The notes beneath the pieces are model-generated. The model saw only the letters and a program-made list of their open reading frames with translations, searched no databases and had not been told where the DNA came from. Below, piece after piece: positions 33,775 to 42,692 of a stretch of DNA of 64,000 nucleotides. How positions within the stretch are numbered: position 1 is the stretch's first letter; each line of letters opens with the position of its first letter. The position numbers were made by a program, and so were the translations under genes. The DNA comes from Plasticicumulans lactativorans (lineage in GTDB: Bacteria; Pseudomonadota; Gammaproteobacteria; Competibacterales; Competibacteraceae). The stretch spans positions 62,001 to 126,000 of the forward strand of contig NZ_SLWY01000014.1 of NCBI RefSeq assembly GCF_004341245.1, written 5' to 3'.

Positions 33775-34217
33775 TATTCGTGACGGTTGGGTCGACCCAA
33801 TTTGAAGCACTTGTGCGCGAGGTTGATAGATTGGCTGGCATCGGTTTCTTTGACGAGCCAGTGACTTGTCAGATCGGTGTAGGAAGTTTCATACCTGTGC
33901 ACTGTCATTATTTCCGTTTTCAGAAAGGGATCGACGAATGGATAAGTAATTCTTCTCTGATAATTACTCATGGTGGTACAACCGTCATCTCGCTCCTTGA
34001 GCGGCGCAAGCGTTTCGTAGCGATTGCCAATACACAGTTGTCGGCCGATCATCAGAGCCAAATGCTGAGAGCCCTCTCAAAGCAAGTGTTTTTGCATTGG
34101 TCCCGCTCGGTGGGCGATCTCGCCAAGTTGGTGGAACTTGCCCGCGCCAGCACACCGCCATCGTTCACAATGCCACGACTCGCGCAAGACCTGCGTGACT
34201 TCATTGATGCATCTTGA
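33771..34217 (+). CDS. Alg13/PssE-like glycosyltransferase catalytic subunit
   Basis: A 148-residue protein whose start is most likely the TTG at 33771, which overlaps the stop of the Alg14-like gene (TTGA). The sequence begins FVTVGSTQFEALVREVDRL, the classic Alg13/PssE N-terminus, and includes LIITHGGTTVISLLERRKRFVAI, the nucleotide-sugar-binding C-terminal GT28 motif. Starting elsewhere (33729) would add implausible residues. The pair transfers one sugar to a lipid-linked intermediate. Confidence 0.88.
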   Translation: MIFVTVGSTQFEALVREVDRLAGIGFFDEPVTCQIGVGSFIPVHCHYFRFQKGIDEWISNSSLIITHGGTTVISLLERRKRFVAIANTQLSADHQSQMLRALSKQVFLHWSRSVGDLAKLVELARASTPPSFTMPRLAQDLRDFIDAS

Positions 34218-34243
34218 TTAGCGGTACACGCACGTTGGCTACG

Positions 34244-35440
34244 ATGAAATTCAACCATAAACAGCAGTCGCTGCCGACGGCAATCGTCGTCGGTAACGGT
34301 ACTAATGCTCTCGGTGTTGTGCGCAGTCTTGGCCGCCACGGTGTGCCAGTATTAAGCATTGTTGATCATCCTGACGCGATTCCGTTGCGGTCGCGTTTTG
34401 GCGTTAAGCAGGTGTGGCCGGCGATCGCTGGAGAGCTTTTCGTGGAGCAGTTGGAGTCACTGGCCGCCACTTCGAGTGGTCCTACTCCAATTTTGTTTAT
34501 GACCGAAGAAAAAACTGTCACAACCGTGTCGGAGGCTCGGACACGCGTCCAAGCAGTCACGCGTATTGTTCTGCCGGAGCATCAGCGCTTGATGAGTTTG
34601 ATGCATAAGCAAAGGTTTCAATCTCTTGCAGAACAGACTGGTGCACTGATACCGCGGGTGGTTCATTTAAAGTGTGAGGCGGATCTATCAAAATTAATTG
34701 ACTTGCGGTTTCCGTGTGTCTTGAAACCGGCCTATAAACATCATGACTACGGTATTCGTTTCAAGAAAGCCTATGTTATTAAATCAGCGCATGAGGCTGC
34801 ACTGTTATATGAGGAGATCGCTCCAGTCTTGGCTGACATAGTAGTGCAGGAGTGGGTTGAAGGCGGCGATGACGATATCTATTTTAACCTTCAATACATC
34901 GGTGAAGATGGACGTCTAGTAGTGTCCTTCCCAGGACGCAAAATTCGTTCTTGGCCTCCTCGAATTGGTGGAACAGCGAGTTGTTTGCCGGCTTGGGAGC
35001 ATGCAGAGGAGTTGGAAAAGCTAACTTATTCTTTTTTTAGAAAGGTCGACTTTGTTGGCATGGGCAGCATGGAGTTCAAACGTGATCGACATGACGGTCG
35101 ATTCTATATGATTGAACCGACGGTTGCCCGTACCGACTTCCAGGAGGAGGTGGCCACGATCAACGGAGTCAATTTGCCACTTGCTGCGTATCGATACGAG
35201 GCCGGCTTGCTGCAGATTGAAAAACCATCGCCTTCATCGATGCGCATATGGCGTGACACCGTTATTGACCGTTGGTCGCAAGTTGCCCAAGGGGAGAATG
35301 CGGAGCTTGATAGATATCCGACTTGTGATTCGCTCTGGCGTTGGGATGATCCTGGCCCTTGGTTTCAGTCGATTCAACAGCGTATAAAATGGCGCTGGCG
35401 AGCCTTAACCGATCGCGCATCGCGCTTGTCGCAGAGTTAA
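34244..35440 (+). CDS. ATP-grasp ligase
   Basis: About 398 residues from the ATG at 34244 (an upstream TTG at 34214 overlapping the previous stop is the alternative). A Rossmann-like pre-ATP-grasp domain (AIVVGNGTNALGVVRSLGRHGVPV) precedes the ATP-grasp fold: FPCVLKPAYKHHD (ATP lysine), VVQEWVEGGDDDIYFNLQYI, and the metal-binding MEFKRDRHDGRFYMIEPTVAR. Such enzymes join a carboxylate to an amine through an acyl-phosphate. In this locus it may attach an amino acid or amine to a sugar acid; the substrate is unknown. Confidence 0.85.
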   Translation: MKFNHKQQSLPTAIVVGNGTNALGVVRSLGRHGVPVLSIVDHPDAIPLRSRFGVKQVWPAIAGELFVEQLESLAATSSGPTPILFMTEEKTVTTVSEARTRVQAVTRIVLPEHQRLMSLMHKQRFQSLAEQTGALIPRVVHLKCEADLSKLIDLRFPCVLKPAYKHHDYGIRFKKAYVIKSAHEAALLYEEIAPVLADIVVQEWVEGGDDDIYFNLQYIGEDGRLVVSFPGRKIRSWPPRIGGTASCLPAWEHAEELEKLTYSFFRKVDFVGMGSMEFKRDRHDGRFYMIEPTVARTDFQEEVATINGVNLPLAAYRYEAGLLQIEKPSPSSMRIWRDTVIDRWSQVAQGENAELDRYPTCDSLWRWDDPGPWFQSIQQRIKWRWRALTDRASRLSQS

Positions 35441-35442
35441 TC

Positions 35443-36645
35443 GTGGTGAGTGAGCGAATCGGTCTCTGCTTTGCAGAGTGGCATAGTGAAGAATGGCTAG
35501 CCGCTTTCAGGGCAATCGCAAGTGGTCACGTCGCGTCAGGCCCGGCAATCGAGAGATTATGCGATGCCCTCGTTGCCGTTCTTGGTGGAAAAGCACATGT
35601 TGAGTTGGTTGGTTCCGGGCGCGTGGCGCTTGGGCTCGCGCTGGCTGTTTTCCGACAGCGGCGTTCACAGTGTACGCGGGTTATCGTGCCCGCCTATATC
35701 TGCGACAGTGTCGTCGACACTGTGCGTGCAGCGGGGCTCGAGCCGGTTTTCGTTGATATTGGATCTGACCTCAATCTTACGGTAGATGGGGTCGCTAATG
35801 CTCTCGACGCTCGCGTGCTGGCGGTCATCGCCCCTCATATGTATGCGTGTCCGGCACCGATTTCGGCACTCGAATCTTTGTGCCAAGATGCGGGAGTATA
35901 TCTTGTCGATGATGCAGCGCAAGTTTTAGGGGTGACACAGGAAGGGCGACCACTCGGCACGTTTGGAGATGTAGGTCTTTTAAGCTTCGCACAAAGTAAA
36001 ACGGTGGTTACAGGCGTCCTTGGCTCTGGTGGCGCACTCGTTATCAATCGGGCGGACTGGTCCGTACCAATGCGAACTATCTGTGACTCATTGCCAGCAC
36101 CGCAGAGAAGGTTAAGAGCGTGGATGCATTTCGTTTTGAGCTATCTTGCTGCGCCGTATCTGGGGCCTTTCGGGCAAATTGACTATTATTTGGCGGCGGC
36201 AAAGTTGCGGGTGGGAATGTCGCAGCGCGCGCAACAGTTGCATCATTATTATAATCGAACACGCATCAGTGGCCTTGAAGCTGCAATCGCACTGCCTCAA
36301 ATCGCTCGTTTACCAGACTATCTGACTGCCCGCCGTGGTGTGCTGGAACTGTATGCTCGGGCACTAGCCGGTAGTGAGATCATATTTCCTCAATTTACAC
36401 CTGGTCGCTATCTGTCAAAAGTTGTTCTACTACTGCCAAAAGAACAGGTGATGTCGGAAACTAGGCGTCGACTTGCTGTAGCAGGAGTGGCTTCGCGACG
36501 AGGTTATCCAGCACGCAGTGAGGGTGGCCGCGCTGCAGGGTGGGCGCCTCGTCTGCTTGAGGTCCCGAGTTTTAGTGGTATGCCGGCCCGACAGATCGAA
36601 AGGGTCTGCGAAGCTTTGCGGTCGAGACCTCTGAAAAATACTTGA
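35443..36645 (+). CDS. DegT/DnrJ/EryC1-like PLP aminotransferase
   Basis: About 400 residues from a GTG at 35443 (35446 is also possible; an in-frame ATG at 35389 would overlap the previous gene). A PLP fold-type I core is recognisable: VELVGSGRVALGLAL, VIVPAYICDSVVDTV, YLVDDAAQVLGVT (PLP aspartate) and [20 protein letters not shown] with the Schiff-base lysine. The family normally aminates keto-sugars on nucleotides. The active-site loop differs from the usual SFHxxK...GEGG form, so the substrate may be unusual. Confidence 0.78.
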   Translation: MVSERIGLCFAEWHSEEWLAAFRAIASGHVASGPAIERLCDALVAVLGGKAHVELVGSGRVALGLALAVFRQRRSQCTRVIVPAYICDSVVDTVRAAGLEPVFVDIGSDLNLTVDGVANALDARVLAVIAPHMYACPAPISALESLCQDAGVYLVDDAAQVLGVTQEGRPLGTFGDVGLLSFAQSKTVVTGVLGSGGALVINRADWSVPMRTICDSLPAPQRRLRAWMHFVLSYLAAPYLGPFGQIDYYLAAAKLRVGMSQRAQQLHHYYNRTRISGLEAAIALPQIARLPDYLTARRGVLELYARALAGSEIIFPQFTPGRYLSKVVLLLPKEQVMSETRRRLAVAGVASRRGYPARSEGGRAAGWAPRLLEVPSFSGMPARQIERVCEALRSRPLKNT

Positions 36646-37817
36646 AAGACACGGAGTGCTTAAAGTTTATGCGCCATTTGGTTAAGCTCGCGGAAGACAA
36701 ATTGAATTTCGGTGTGCGCCCGCTGCACTCATTGGAAGAGCATCTTGATGGTGCTGCGGAGTGGTTGCTTCGTGCGCAGAGAGCGACGCCTGACGATGGC
36801 GTTGCTCATTCGTATGATGTCAAGGCTCAGCGCTGGTTGGCATCATATCCGGAAACGACGGGTTATATTATTCCAACATTATATGACTATGCACGGTATT
36901 TCGATAAACCCGGTTGCGCTAGCGCAGCGGCTCGTATGGCACATTGGGAATGTGACGTACAACTCGAAGATGGTGGCGTGCGTGCAGGGACTATGGATGC
37001 CGAGATCGTTGTCCCGACGATTTTTAATACTGGACAAGTTTTATTCGGGTGGGCGAGAGCATACCACGAGACAGGTGACGAGCGATTCAAAGGTTCGCTT
37101 CGCCGCGCCGCCGATTGGTTGGTTGCGGCGCAAGATGATGATGGTGCTTGGCGACGTTTCCCCTCGCCTTTTACGTCGACCAAAGTGTCCGCGTACAATA
37201 CGCGTTCCGCCTTTGGACTCGTACGCGCATTCGAGGCGCTTGACGATGAGCGATACTTGGCGGCAGCCGTCGCTAATGTTGATTGGGTGATCAGAACCGC
37301 TCACTCGAATCGCTGGATTCCGGGTAACTGCTTAATCGAGCGAGCCAATGATGCTGCTCTTACGCATACTATAGCTTATTCGATCAGGGGTATTCTGGAA
37401 GTTGGGCAAGCCGCCAAGCGTGAGGGTTTTATTGAGCAGGCTCTGGTGATGGCACGAGCCGTTGCTGCTACTCAACGTCCGGATGGCGCTTTGCCAGGTC
37501 AATTATCACGAGACTGGCAAGGAATTAAGCCATGGACTTGTGTTACTGGCAATTCTCAGATGGCAATCAATTGGCAGCGCTTGGCTCGAATTACTGGTGA
37601 AACTCAGTTGCGAGAATGCGCTGTCCGAGCCAATAGATTCAATATGAGTATTCAGGATCTTGTAGCTAAGAATCAGGCGATTAGGGGGGCACTGAAGGGA
37701 TCGCATCCGATCAATGGTGGTTACATGACTTGGCGTTATCCAAATTGGGCGGCGAAATTTTTCATGGACGCATTAATGTTGGAGTACCTCGGTGATCGTG
37801 TCGCTAACATCGGATAG
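36642..37817 (+). CDS. Alpha/alpha-barrel protein, function unknown
   Basis: A 391-residue soluble protein beginning at a TTG that overlaps the preceding stop (TTGA), or at the ATG 36669. It has repeated helical-hairpin units with W/G-rich turns (AAEWLLRAQRATPDDGVA, AADWLVAAQDDDGAWRRFP, AVAATQRPDGALPGQL), as in terpenoid-cyclase/six-hairpin glycosidase folds. No export signal is visible. It may modify or hydrolyse a sugar intermediate, but catalytic residues cannot be assigned with confidence. Confidence 0.65.
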   Translation: MKDTECLKFMRHLVKLAEDKLNFGVRPLHSLEEHLDGAAEWLLRAQRATPDDGVAHSYDVKAQRWLASYPETTGYIIPTLYDYARYFDKPGCASAAARMAHWECDVQLEDGGVRAGTMDAEIVVPTIFNTGQVLFGWARAYHETGDERFKGSLRRAADWLVAAQDDDGAWRRFPSPFTSTKVSAYNTRSAFGLVRAFEALDDERYLAAAVANVDWVIRTAHSNRWIPGNCLIERANDAALTHTIAYSIRGILEVGQAAKREGFIEQALVMARAVAATQRPDGALPGQLSRDWQGIKPWTCVTGNSQMAINWQRLARITGETQLRECAVRANRFNMSIQDLVAKNQAIRGALKGSHPINGGYMTWRYPNWAAKFFMDALMLEYLGDRVANIG

Positions 37818-37837
37818 CGGTCATATCGGAGATACTG

Positions 37838-39184
37838 ATGCGTGATTTGCTGATTACCCTGATCGTTTTTGGTAGTGTACCGAACATGCTGCGATACCCG
37901 CATGTGGGGGTTTTAGTATGGTCATGGCTCGGTTACATGAATCCGCACAAACTTTCGTGGGGGTTCGCGGTGTCGTTTCCATTTGCCCAGGTGACAGCGA
38001 TCGCGACACTTGTGGGAGTAATGTTTTCGCGCGAACGAAAAGATATACCCATGTCTCCTCTGGTAGTTATATGGATTGTTTTTATTGCATGGATGGGGAT
38101 TACGACGCTACTGGCGCTCTATCCGGAGAGAGCGTTAGACCAGTTTGAAAAAGTGATCAAGATCCAATTGTTCACATTTATTACGATGATGTTCATTCGG
38201 GACAGAAGACGCCTGCTGATGCTGGCGGGGATTATCACAGCATCAATCGGTTTTTTTGGGGTCAAGGGAGGAATTTTTGCCATCAGCTCTGGTGGGGCTT
38301 ACAAGGTTTGGGGGCCCCCTGATTCCTTTATTAAAGACAACAACGAACTCGCTCTTGCCTTGCTTATGACACTACCGCTGATGTGGTATTTTCGTCAGCA
38401 GACAACTAATATCTGGGCGCGTCGTGGTTTGCTGTTTTGCGTCGTAGTCACAGCGTTCTCTATCGCCAGTTCATATTCGCGGGGAGCCTTTATCGCCAGT
38501 GGTGCTGTTCTGGTGTTTTTATGGCTCAAAAGCCGCCAGAAGGTTATGCTTGGTGTGGCCTCAATTGTACTTGTCGCGGTATTGCTCGTATTCATGCCTG
38601 CTGAATGGCATGAGCGCATGGGAACGATCCAGAATTACGATGAGGATAGTTCGGCGATGGGAAGAATTGCCGCCTGGACCCTCGCATTGACGGTCGCTAC
38701 TCAGCGACTGTTTGGAGGAGGGTTCGATTTCTGGTCGACTGAATCGTTTTCTCGTTATACCAATCTCGATAATGGCGTGCACGTCGCCCACAGCATTTAC
38801 TTCTCGGTCTTGGGAGAGCATGGTTGGCCGGGCCTTTTTATGTTTTTGTTCATCGGCTTTATGGCGATACGGCATGGCACCTGGATTATTCGGGCATGTC
38901 GAGGCAGGGAAGATCTTGCCTGGATGGCTGATCTGGCTCGGATGGTTCAAGTAAGCTTAATAGCATATAGCACGGGTGGTGCGTTTTTAAGTTTGTCGTA
39001 TTTTGACATGTACTGGCATTTGGTCGCAATTATGGTAATTTCGAAACGCTATGTTCAGGAGATGCTCATCGCGGGGCCGCCACTGAGCGCGGTATCGTCT
39101 AGACAAGGGGAGAAAGCGGCGGCATCAGCGACTTCTATGCTGAGTTCTCGCCTAGTTCGGTGTGCTATGTGGAAATCACGATGA
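37838..39184 (+). CDS. Exosortase-A-associated O-glycosylation ligase-like protein
   Basis: A 448-residue membrane protein with about 10-12 helices and a Wzy_C/O-antigen-ligase domain (YSRGAFIASGAVLVFLWL; HVAHSIYFSVLGEHGWPGLFMF). The N-terminus (LRYPHVGVLVWSWLGYMNPHKLSWGFA) is typical of the 'putative O-glycosylation ligase, exosortase A-associated' family (TIGR03097). It would polymerise or transfer the glycan in the periplasm. The deacetylase start overlaps its stop (ATGA). Confidence 0.9.
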   Translation: MRDLLITLIVFGSVPNMLRYPHVGVLVWSWLGYMNPHKLSWGFAVSFPFAQVTAIATLVGVMFSRERKDIPMSPLVVIWIVFIAWMGITTLLALYPERALDQFEKVIKIQLFTFITMMFIRDRRRLLMLAGIITASIGFFGVKGGIFAISSGGAYKVWGPPDSFIKDNNELALALLMTLPLMWYFRQQTTNIWARRGLLFCVVVTAFSIASSYSRGAFIASGAVLVFLWLKSRQKVMLGVASIVLVAVLLVFMPAEWHERMGTIQNYDEDSSAMGRIAAWTLALTVATQRLFGGGFDFWSTESFSRYTNLDNGVHVAHSIYFSVLGEHGWPGLFMFLFIGFMAIRHGTWIIRACRGREDLAWMADLARMVQVSLIAYSTGGAFLSLSYFDMYWHLVAIMVISKRYVQEMLIAGPPLSAVSSRQGEKAAASATSMLSSRLVRCAMWKSR

Positions 39185-40155
39185 ATGAAAGTGCGCCAAT
39201 TCGAGCCCTTGCTACCGCTGTTGGGACGCTATTTGCTCCCGGTGGCATGAGGGGATGTTTGTCTACGCTTATCTACCATCGTGTGTTGACAAAGCCTGAT
39301 GAGTTGAACCCGAACGAAGTAGATGCGGACACTTTCGAGCAGCAGATGCGATTGCTCGCCGAGCATTGTCACGTACTGCCGTTAGACGAGGCTATAGAGC
39401 GTCTTTACACCCGTAGTTTACCAGCGCGCGCTGTATGCGTTACTTTTGACGATGGTTATGCTGATAATGCTACGATAGCTTCGCCGATTCTGCGCCGTTA
39501 TGGGCTCAGTGCGACGTTTTTTGTCAGCACAGGATATTTGGATGGTGGACGCATGTGGAACGATACGGTGATCGAGGCGATACGCCGTGCTCCAGATGAT
39601 GTGTTAGATCTGACCGCGGAAGGATTCGGCGTATTGCCGATTGGTAGTATCAATCAACGTATCCATGCTTTTCAGTGTTTGATTGATAACATCAAGTATC
39701 GCTCGGCCGAGGAGCGTATTGAGATTACTGAAGCTATTGCGGCGCGAGTGGGGGCAGTACTTCCTGATAATCTGATGATGAGTAGCGATCAGGTGCGTGA
39801 TCTCCATGCAGCAGGCATGACGATCGGTGCGCACACGGTCAATCACCCAATTCTCGCAAGAAGTAGTAATCATGTTGCACGTGAAGAGATCGCTAACAGT
39901 CGTTCAAGATTACAGGAAATCATAGGCAAATCAGTCGAACTGTTTGCTTATCCCAACGGAAAGCCCGGTTGCGACTATCTGTCGGAACATGTTGATATTG
40001 TTCGAGAATTTGGATTTAAGGCGGCAGTGTCAACCGCGTGGGGAGTCGCCACGGCGACTACTGACCGATGGCAGTTACCACGGTTTACTCCGTGGGACCG
40101 TCACCCTTTGAGGTTTCTGGCACGTTTATATTGGAACTGTCATCGTCACGTATAG
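39181..40155 (+). CDS. Polysaccharide deacetylase (NodB-type)
   Basis: A 324-residue CE4 deacetylase domain protein. Motif 1 (VTFDDGYADNATIASPIL) and the metal-binding motif 2 (GAHTVNHPILAR) are clear, and ELFAYPNGKPG is the later active-site segment. No signal peptide is evident, so it may act on a nucleotide- or lipid-linked precursor. It is the last gene of the plus-strand block. Its stop codon lies in a 17-base tandem duplication (40147-40180). Confidence 0.88.
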   Translation: MNESAPIRALATAVGTLFAPGGMRGCLSTLIYHRVLTKPDELNPNEVDADTFEQQMRLLAEHCHVLPLDEAIERLYTRSLPARAVCVTFDDGYADNATIASPILRRYGLSATFFVSTGYLDGGRMWNDTVIEAIRRAPDDVLDLTAEGFGVLPIGSINQRIHAFQCLIDNIKYRSAEERIEITEAIAARVGAVLPDNLMMSSDQVRDLHAAGMTIGAHTVNHPILARSSNHVAREEIANSRSRLQEIIGKSVELFAYPNGKPGCDYLSEHVDIVREFGFKAAVSTAWGVATATTDRWQLPRFTPWDRHPLRFLARLYWNCHRHV

Positions 40156-40180
40156 AGGAGGAGCACGTATAGAGGGTGGT
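40147..40180. repeat. Tandem 17-base duplication over a stop codon
   Basis: Two copies sharing the first 12 bases (cacgtatagagg) start at 40147 and 40164. The deacetylase stop TAG (40153-40155) lies in the first copy. The duplication sits at the border between the glycan genes and the insertion-sequence remnants and may reflect slippage or insertion damage. Confidence 0.7.
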
Positions 40181-40356
40181 TGGTACGCTTGTTGATAAGA
40201 TCTGCATTGCTGGCTAATATAAGCCAATTTTTCTGAAGCAATCCATAATAATCCACTTTTTGCACCGCAGTCGTGCGGCGGCCCGCCGGGATTCTTCCGT
40301 CAATTCCATCAAAGGCTGACGGCAGAGGCTTCGCTATTCGATCCGCTTCAAATGAC
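40156..40356. other. Non-coding border before the IS remnants
   Basis: No supported gene in this 201-base stretch. Its left half is A/T-rich (e.g. ataagccaatttttct near 40222), its right half GC-rich. On the minus strand a short open stretch ending at about 40340 (containing MPELDSIEGTLSHLKRIE) could be the tail of a gene cut by the insertion; it is too short to assign. Confidence 0.4.
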
Positions 40357-41153
40357 TCAAGGTGCCTTCGATCGAATCGAGTTCAGGCATTTCCAGGGTG
40401 CCCGCCGATGGATCATCTCGGCTTTGTACAAAGCATTGATCATCTCTGCCAGAGCGTTGTCATAGCTGTCACCCTTGCTGCCGACTGACGGTTCAATCCC
40501 GGCTTCGGCCAAGCGTTCGCTGTAGCGGATCGAGACATACCGCGAGCCTCGGTCCGAATGATGAATCAAGGCTTCTGCAGGGCTCGGCTGGCGGGCGTGC
40601 AGGGCTTGTTCCAGCGCATCGAGCACGAGAAGTCCGTCTGCAGGGAACGGCTGACGCGCCAGCCCACGATGCGTCGCGCAAAGACGTCGATGACAAAGGC
40701 TACGTATAGTCAGCCTTGCCAGGTCGAGACATAGGTAAAGTCCGAGACCCACAACTGATGGGGCCGCTCGGCCTTGAACTGCCGATTGACCCGATCCAGC
40801 GGGCAGGCGGCCTTGCTGTCACGGATCGTGGTGCGCACCACCTTGCCGCGCATGACACCCCGCAAACCTTGACGGCGCATGAGCCGCTCCACCGTACAAC
40901 GGGCTACCGCGATGCCGTCCCGGTTCAACTGCCGCCAGACCTTGTCGGCGCCATAGACGTGGAGGTTCGCCTGCCAGACGCGCTCGATCTCGGGCATCAA
41001 GGCCTCGTCGCGCCGCACTCGCGGGCTGCGCCGTTCCGGCTGGCGTCGCAAGGCGGCATGACGCCGGTAGCCCGAGGGGGCGATCTGCAATGGCCGGCAG
41101 ATCGGTTCGACCCCGAAAGCATCGCGGTGCGCGTCGACGAAGGCTCTCAGGAC
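40357..41153 (-). pseudogene. IS3-family transposase OrfB (broken)
   Basis: Integrase-core transposase half that still shows the family sequence VRRDEALMPEIERVWQANLHVYGADKVWRQLNRDG and catalytic context WVSDFTYV, IHHSDRGSRY and AEMINALY. It is interrupted by an in-frame TGA at 40710-40712 (QG*LYVAFVIDVFARR), a one-base frameshift near 40630, and loss of the normal C-terminus after HRRAPW. It would be read after OrfA by ribosomal frameshifting in an intact element. It cannot make active transposase. Confidence 0.85.
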
Positions 41154-41470
41154 TTGAATCGGCGGTCGAGCTCCGCCTGGGCGAAAAATGCGCTGGCCAG
41201 TTTCAGAATCTCATTCGCCTTGCGCAGTTCACGGACCTCACGCTCCAGTTCCTTGACGCGCTGGTGCTCGGCCGTGGTGGGGCCTTCTCGCTGGCCGGTA
41301 TCGCGCTCGTGCTGACGTACCCGGCTCAGCAGCGTCTGCGGTGTGCATCCGATTTTGGCGGCAATGGCTTCAACAGCGGCCCACTGCGAAGGATGATCGC
41401 CACGGCACTCGGCAACCATGCGCACGGCGCGCTCACGAACTTCGGGGGAGAGCTTCACTGACTTCTTCAT
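41147..41470 (-). CDS. IS3-family transposase OrfA
   Basis: The 107-residue small subunit is intact: helix-turn-helix region ([46 protein letters not shown]) followed by a leucine-zipper-like segment ([30 protein letters not shown]). It belongs to the IS3 family and would bind the element ends. Alone, with OrfB broken, it may still act as a repressor. The likely element end is ccatcaaacccggggcggttca at 41499-41520. Confidence 0.85.
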   Translation of the reverse strand: MKKSVKLSPEVRERAVRMVAECRGDHPSQWAAVEAIAAKIGCTPQTLLSRVRQHERDTGQREGPTTAEHQRVKELEREVRELRKANEILKLASAFFAQAELDRRFKS

Positions 41471-41520
41471 GGCTCTATCTTCTCAAGCGGTAGAGCCTCC
41501 ATCAAACCCGGGGCGGTTCA

Positions 41521-41804
41521 TTCCGAAGCAGAAGTACACAACCGAGTTCAAGGAGCAGGCCGTCAAGCGAGCCGACGAGGTCGGCAGCATTGCCCGTGTT
41601 GCCGAAGAACTGGGGCTGGTTGAGCAGACGCTGCGCAACGGGGTCAAGGCGGCGAAGGCGGGCAAGCTGAGTCTGGCCGGCGCCAAACAGATCACCGCGG
41701 AGCAGATGGAGTTGTCCCGGTTGCGCGCCCAGGTGGCGCGACTGGAGATGGAGCTCGAGATCACAAAAAAAGCGGCGGCATATTTCGCGAAGGAGCTGCT
41801 GTGA
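41521..41804 (+). pseudogene. Second IS3-family OrfA, missing its start
   Basis: Encodes PKQKYTTEFKEQAVKRADEVGSIARVAEELGLVEQTLRNGVKAAKAG..., a typical IS3 OrfA, but the expected ATG is lost: the frame enters from the first element, leaving ATT at the junction (41520-41522). The normally conserved Trp of LRNW is Gly. A slippery run of seven A and a G (41765-41772) marks the usual -1 frameshift site. Its TGA overlaps the GTG of OrfB. Confidence 0.75.
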
Positions 41805-42635
41805 AATATGCCTGGATCGACACGCAGCGCAGATCCTTTCCGTTGTCCGTCCTGTGTGACGCCCTGTCGGTGAGCCCGAGCGGCTTTCGAGCTTGATCCG
41901 CACGGTCCATCAGGAGGTTCGGCAGGCGTATGGCGCCAGGCGCATTGACGCCGAGTTGCGTGAGCGTGGCTACCGGATCGGTTTGCCGCGCATCGAACGT
42001 CTCTGATGCGTGAGCATGGCATCCGGGCGCGCCACAAGCGACGTTACAAAGCGACGACGGACTCCAGGCACAGCCTGCCGGTGGCAGCGAATGTGCTGGA
42101 TCGGCACTTCGCACCTGATGCCCCAAATCGCGTGTGGGCGGGCGACATCACCTACATCGCCACCGCTGAGAGCTGGCTGTATCGGGCGGTGGTGATCGAT
42201 CTGTTCAACCGCGAGGTGATCGGCTGGTCGATCAAACCGCGGATGACGACCGATCTGGTGCTCGATGCGCTGTCGATGGCGTGGTTCCGCCGTCGGCCGG
42301 GAGCGGACGTGCTGTTCCACTCTGATCGGGGAAGTCAGTACGCCAGCCAGGCTTACCAAGCCCGCCTGGCCGCATACGGCATGCGCGGATCGATGTCGCG
42401 CAAGGGCAACGGCTGGGACAACGCCCCGACCGAGAGCTTCTTCAGCAGCCTGAAGAACGAGCGGGTGCATGGCGTCAGCTACGCGACTCGTAGCCGAGCC
42501 ACGAGCGATCTGTTCCAGTACATCGCCGTGTTCTACAATTGAAGCCGCCGCCACTCCACCTTGGGATATCTGTCGCCGACCATGTTCCTGCAGAACTGGA
42601 TCGAACGACAGAATCAGCCAGAAATGGCAACATGA
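41801..42635 (+). pseudogene. Second IS3-family OrfB (decayed)
   Basis: Three lesions are readable. A deletion after SVSPSGF creates an early stop. A two-base insertion before MREHGIRARHKRR (near 42003) shifts frame. An in-frame TGA at 42540-42542 separates FQYIAVFYN from the C-terminal SRRHSTLGYLSPTMFLQNW. The longest surviving piece (42006-42542) still holds DITYIATAESW, FHSDRGSQYAS and the acidic active-site motifs. The element is inactive. Confidence 0.8.
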
Positions 42636-42692
42636 GGACGGCCGCTTGGAAGGCGGAAAATGTAGGGTACCTCACAAAAATCAGTAGTAAGT

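Larger units (their letters stand above)
40357..41520 (-). mobile_element. Decayed IS3-family element, minus strand
   Basis: An IS3-family insertion with intact OrfA and broken OrfB. The 5' end is probably at 41520, where a terminal-repeat-like sequence (tgaaccgccccgggtttgatgg on the minus strand) abuts the second element. The matching right inverted repeat is not visible near 40357-40400, suggesting the far end has been lost. Confidence 0.65.
41521..42690 (+). mobile_element. Decayed IS3-family element, plus strand
   Basis: Second, different IS3-family remnant, head-to-head with the first. Its right end lies in the stretch after 42635 (gaggacggccgcttggaaggcggaaaatgtag); the left end was removed by insertion of the first element. 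Exact limits are not certain. Confidence 0.55.

Noticed and set aside
40340-40395. Truncated gene tail on minus strand
   Set aside because: Only about 18 residues are readable, not enough to identify or separate from IS sequence.
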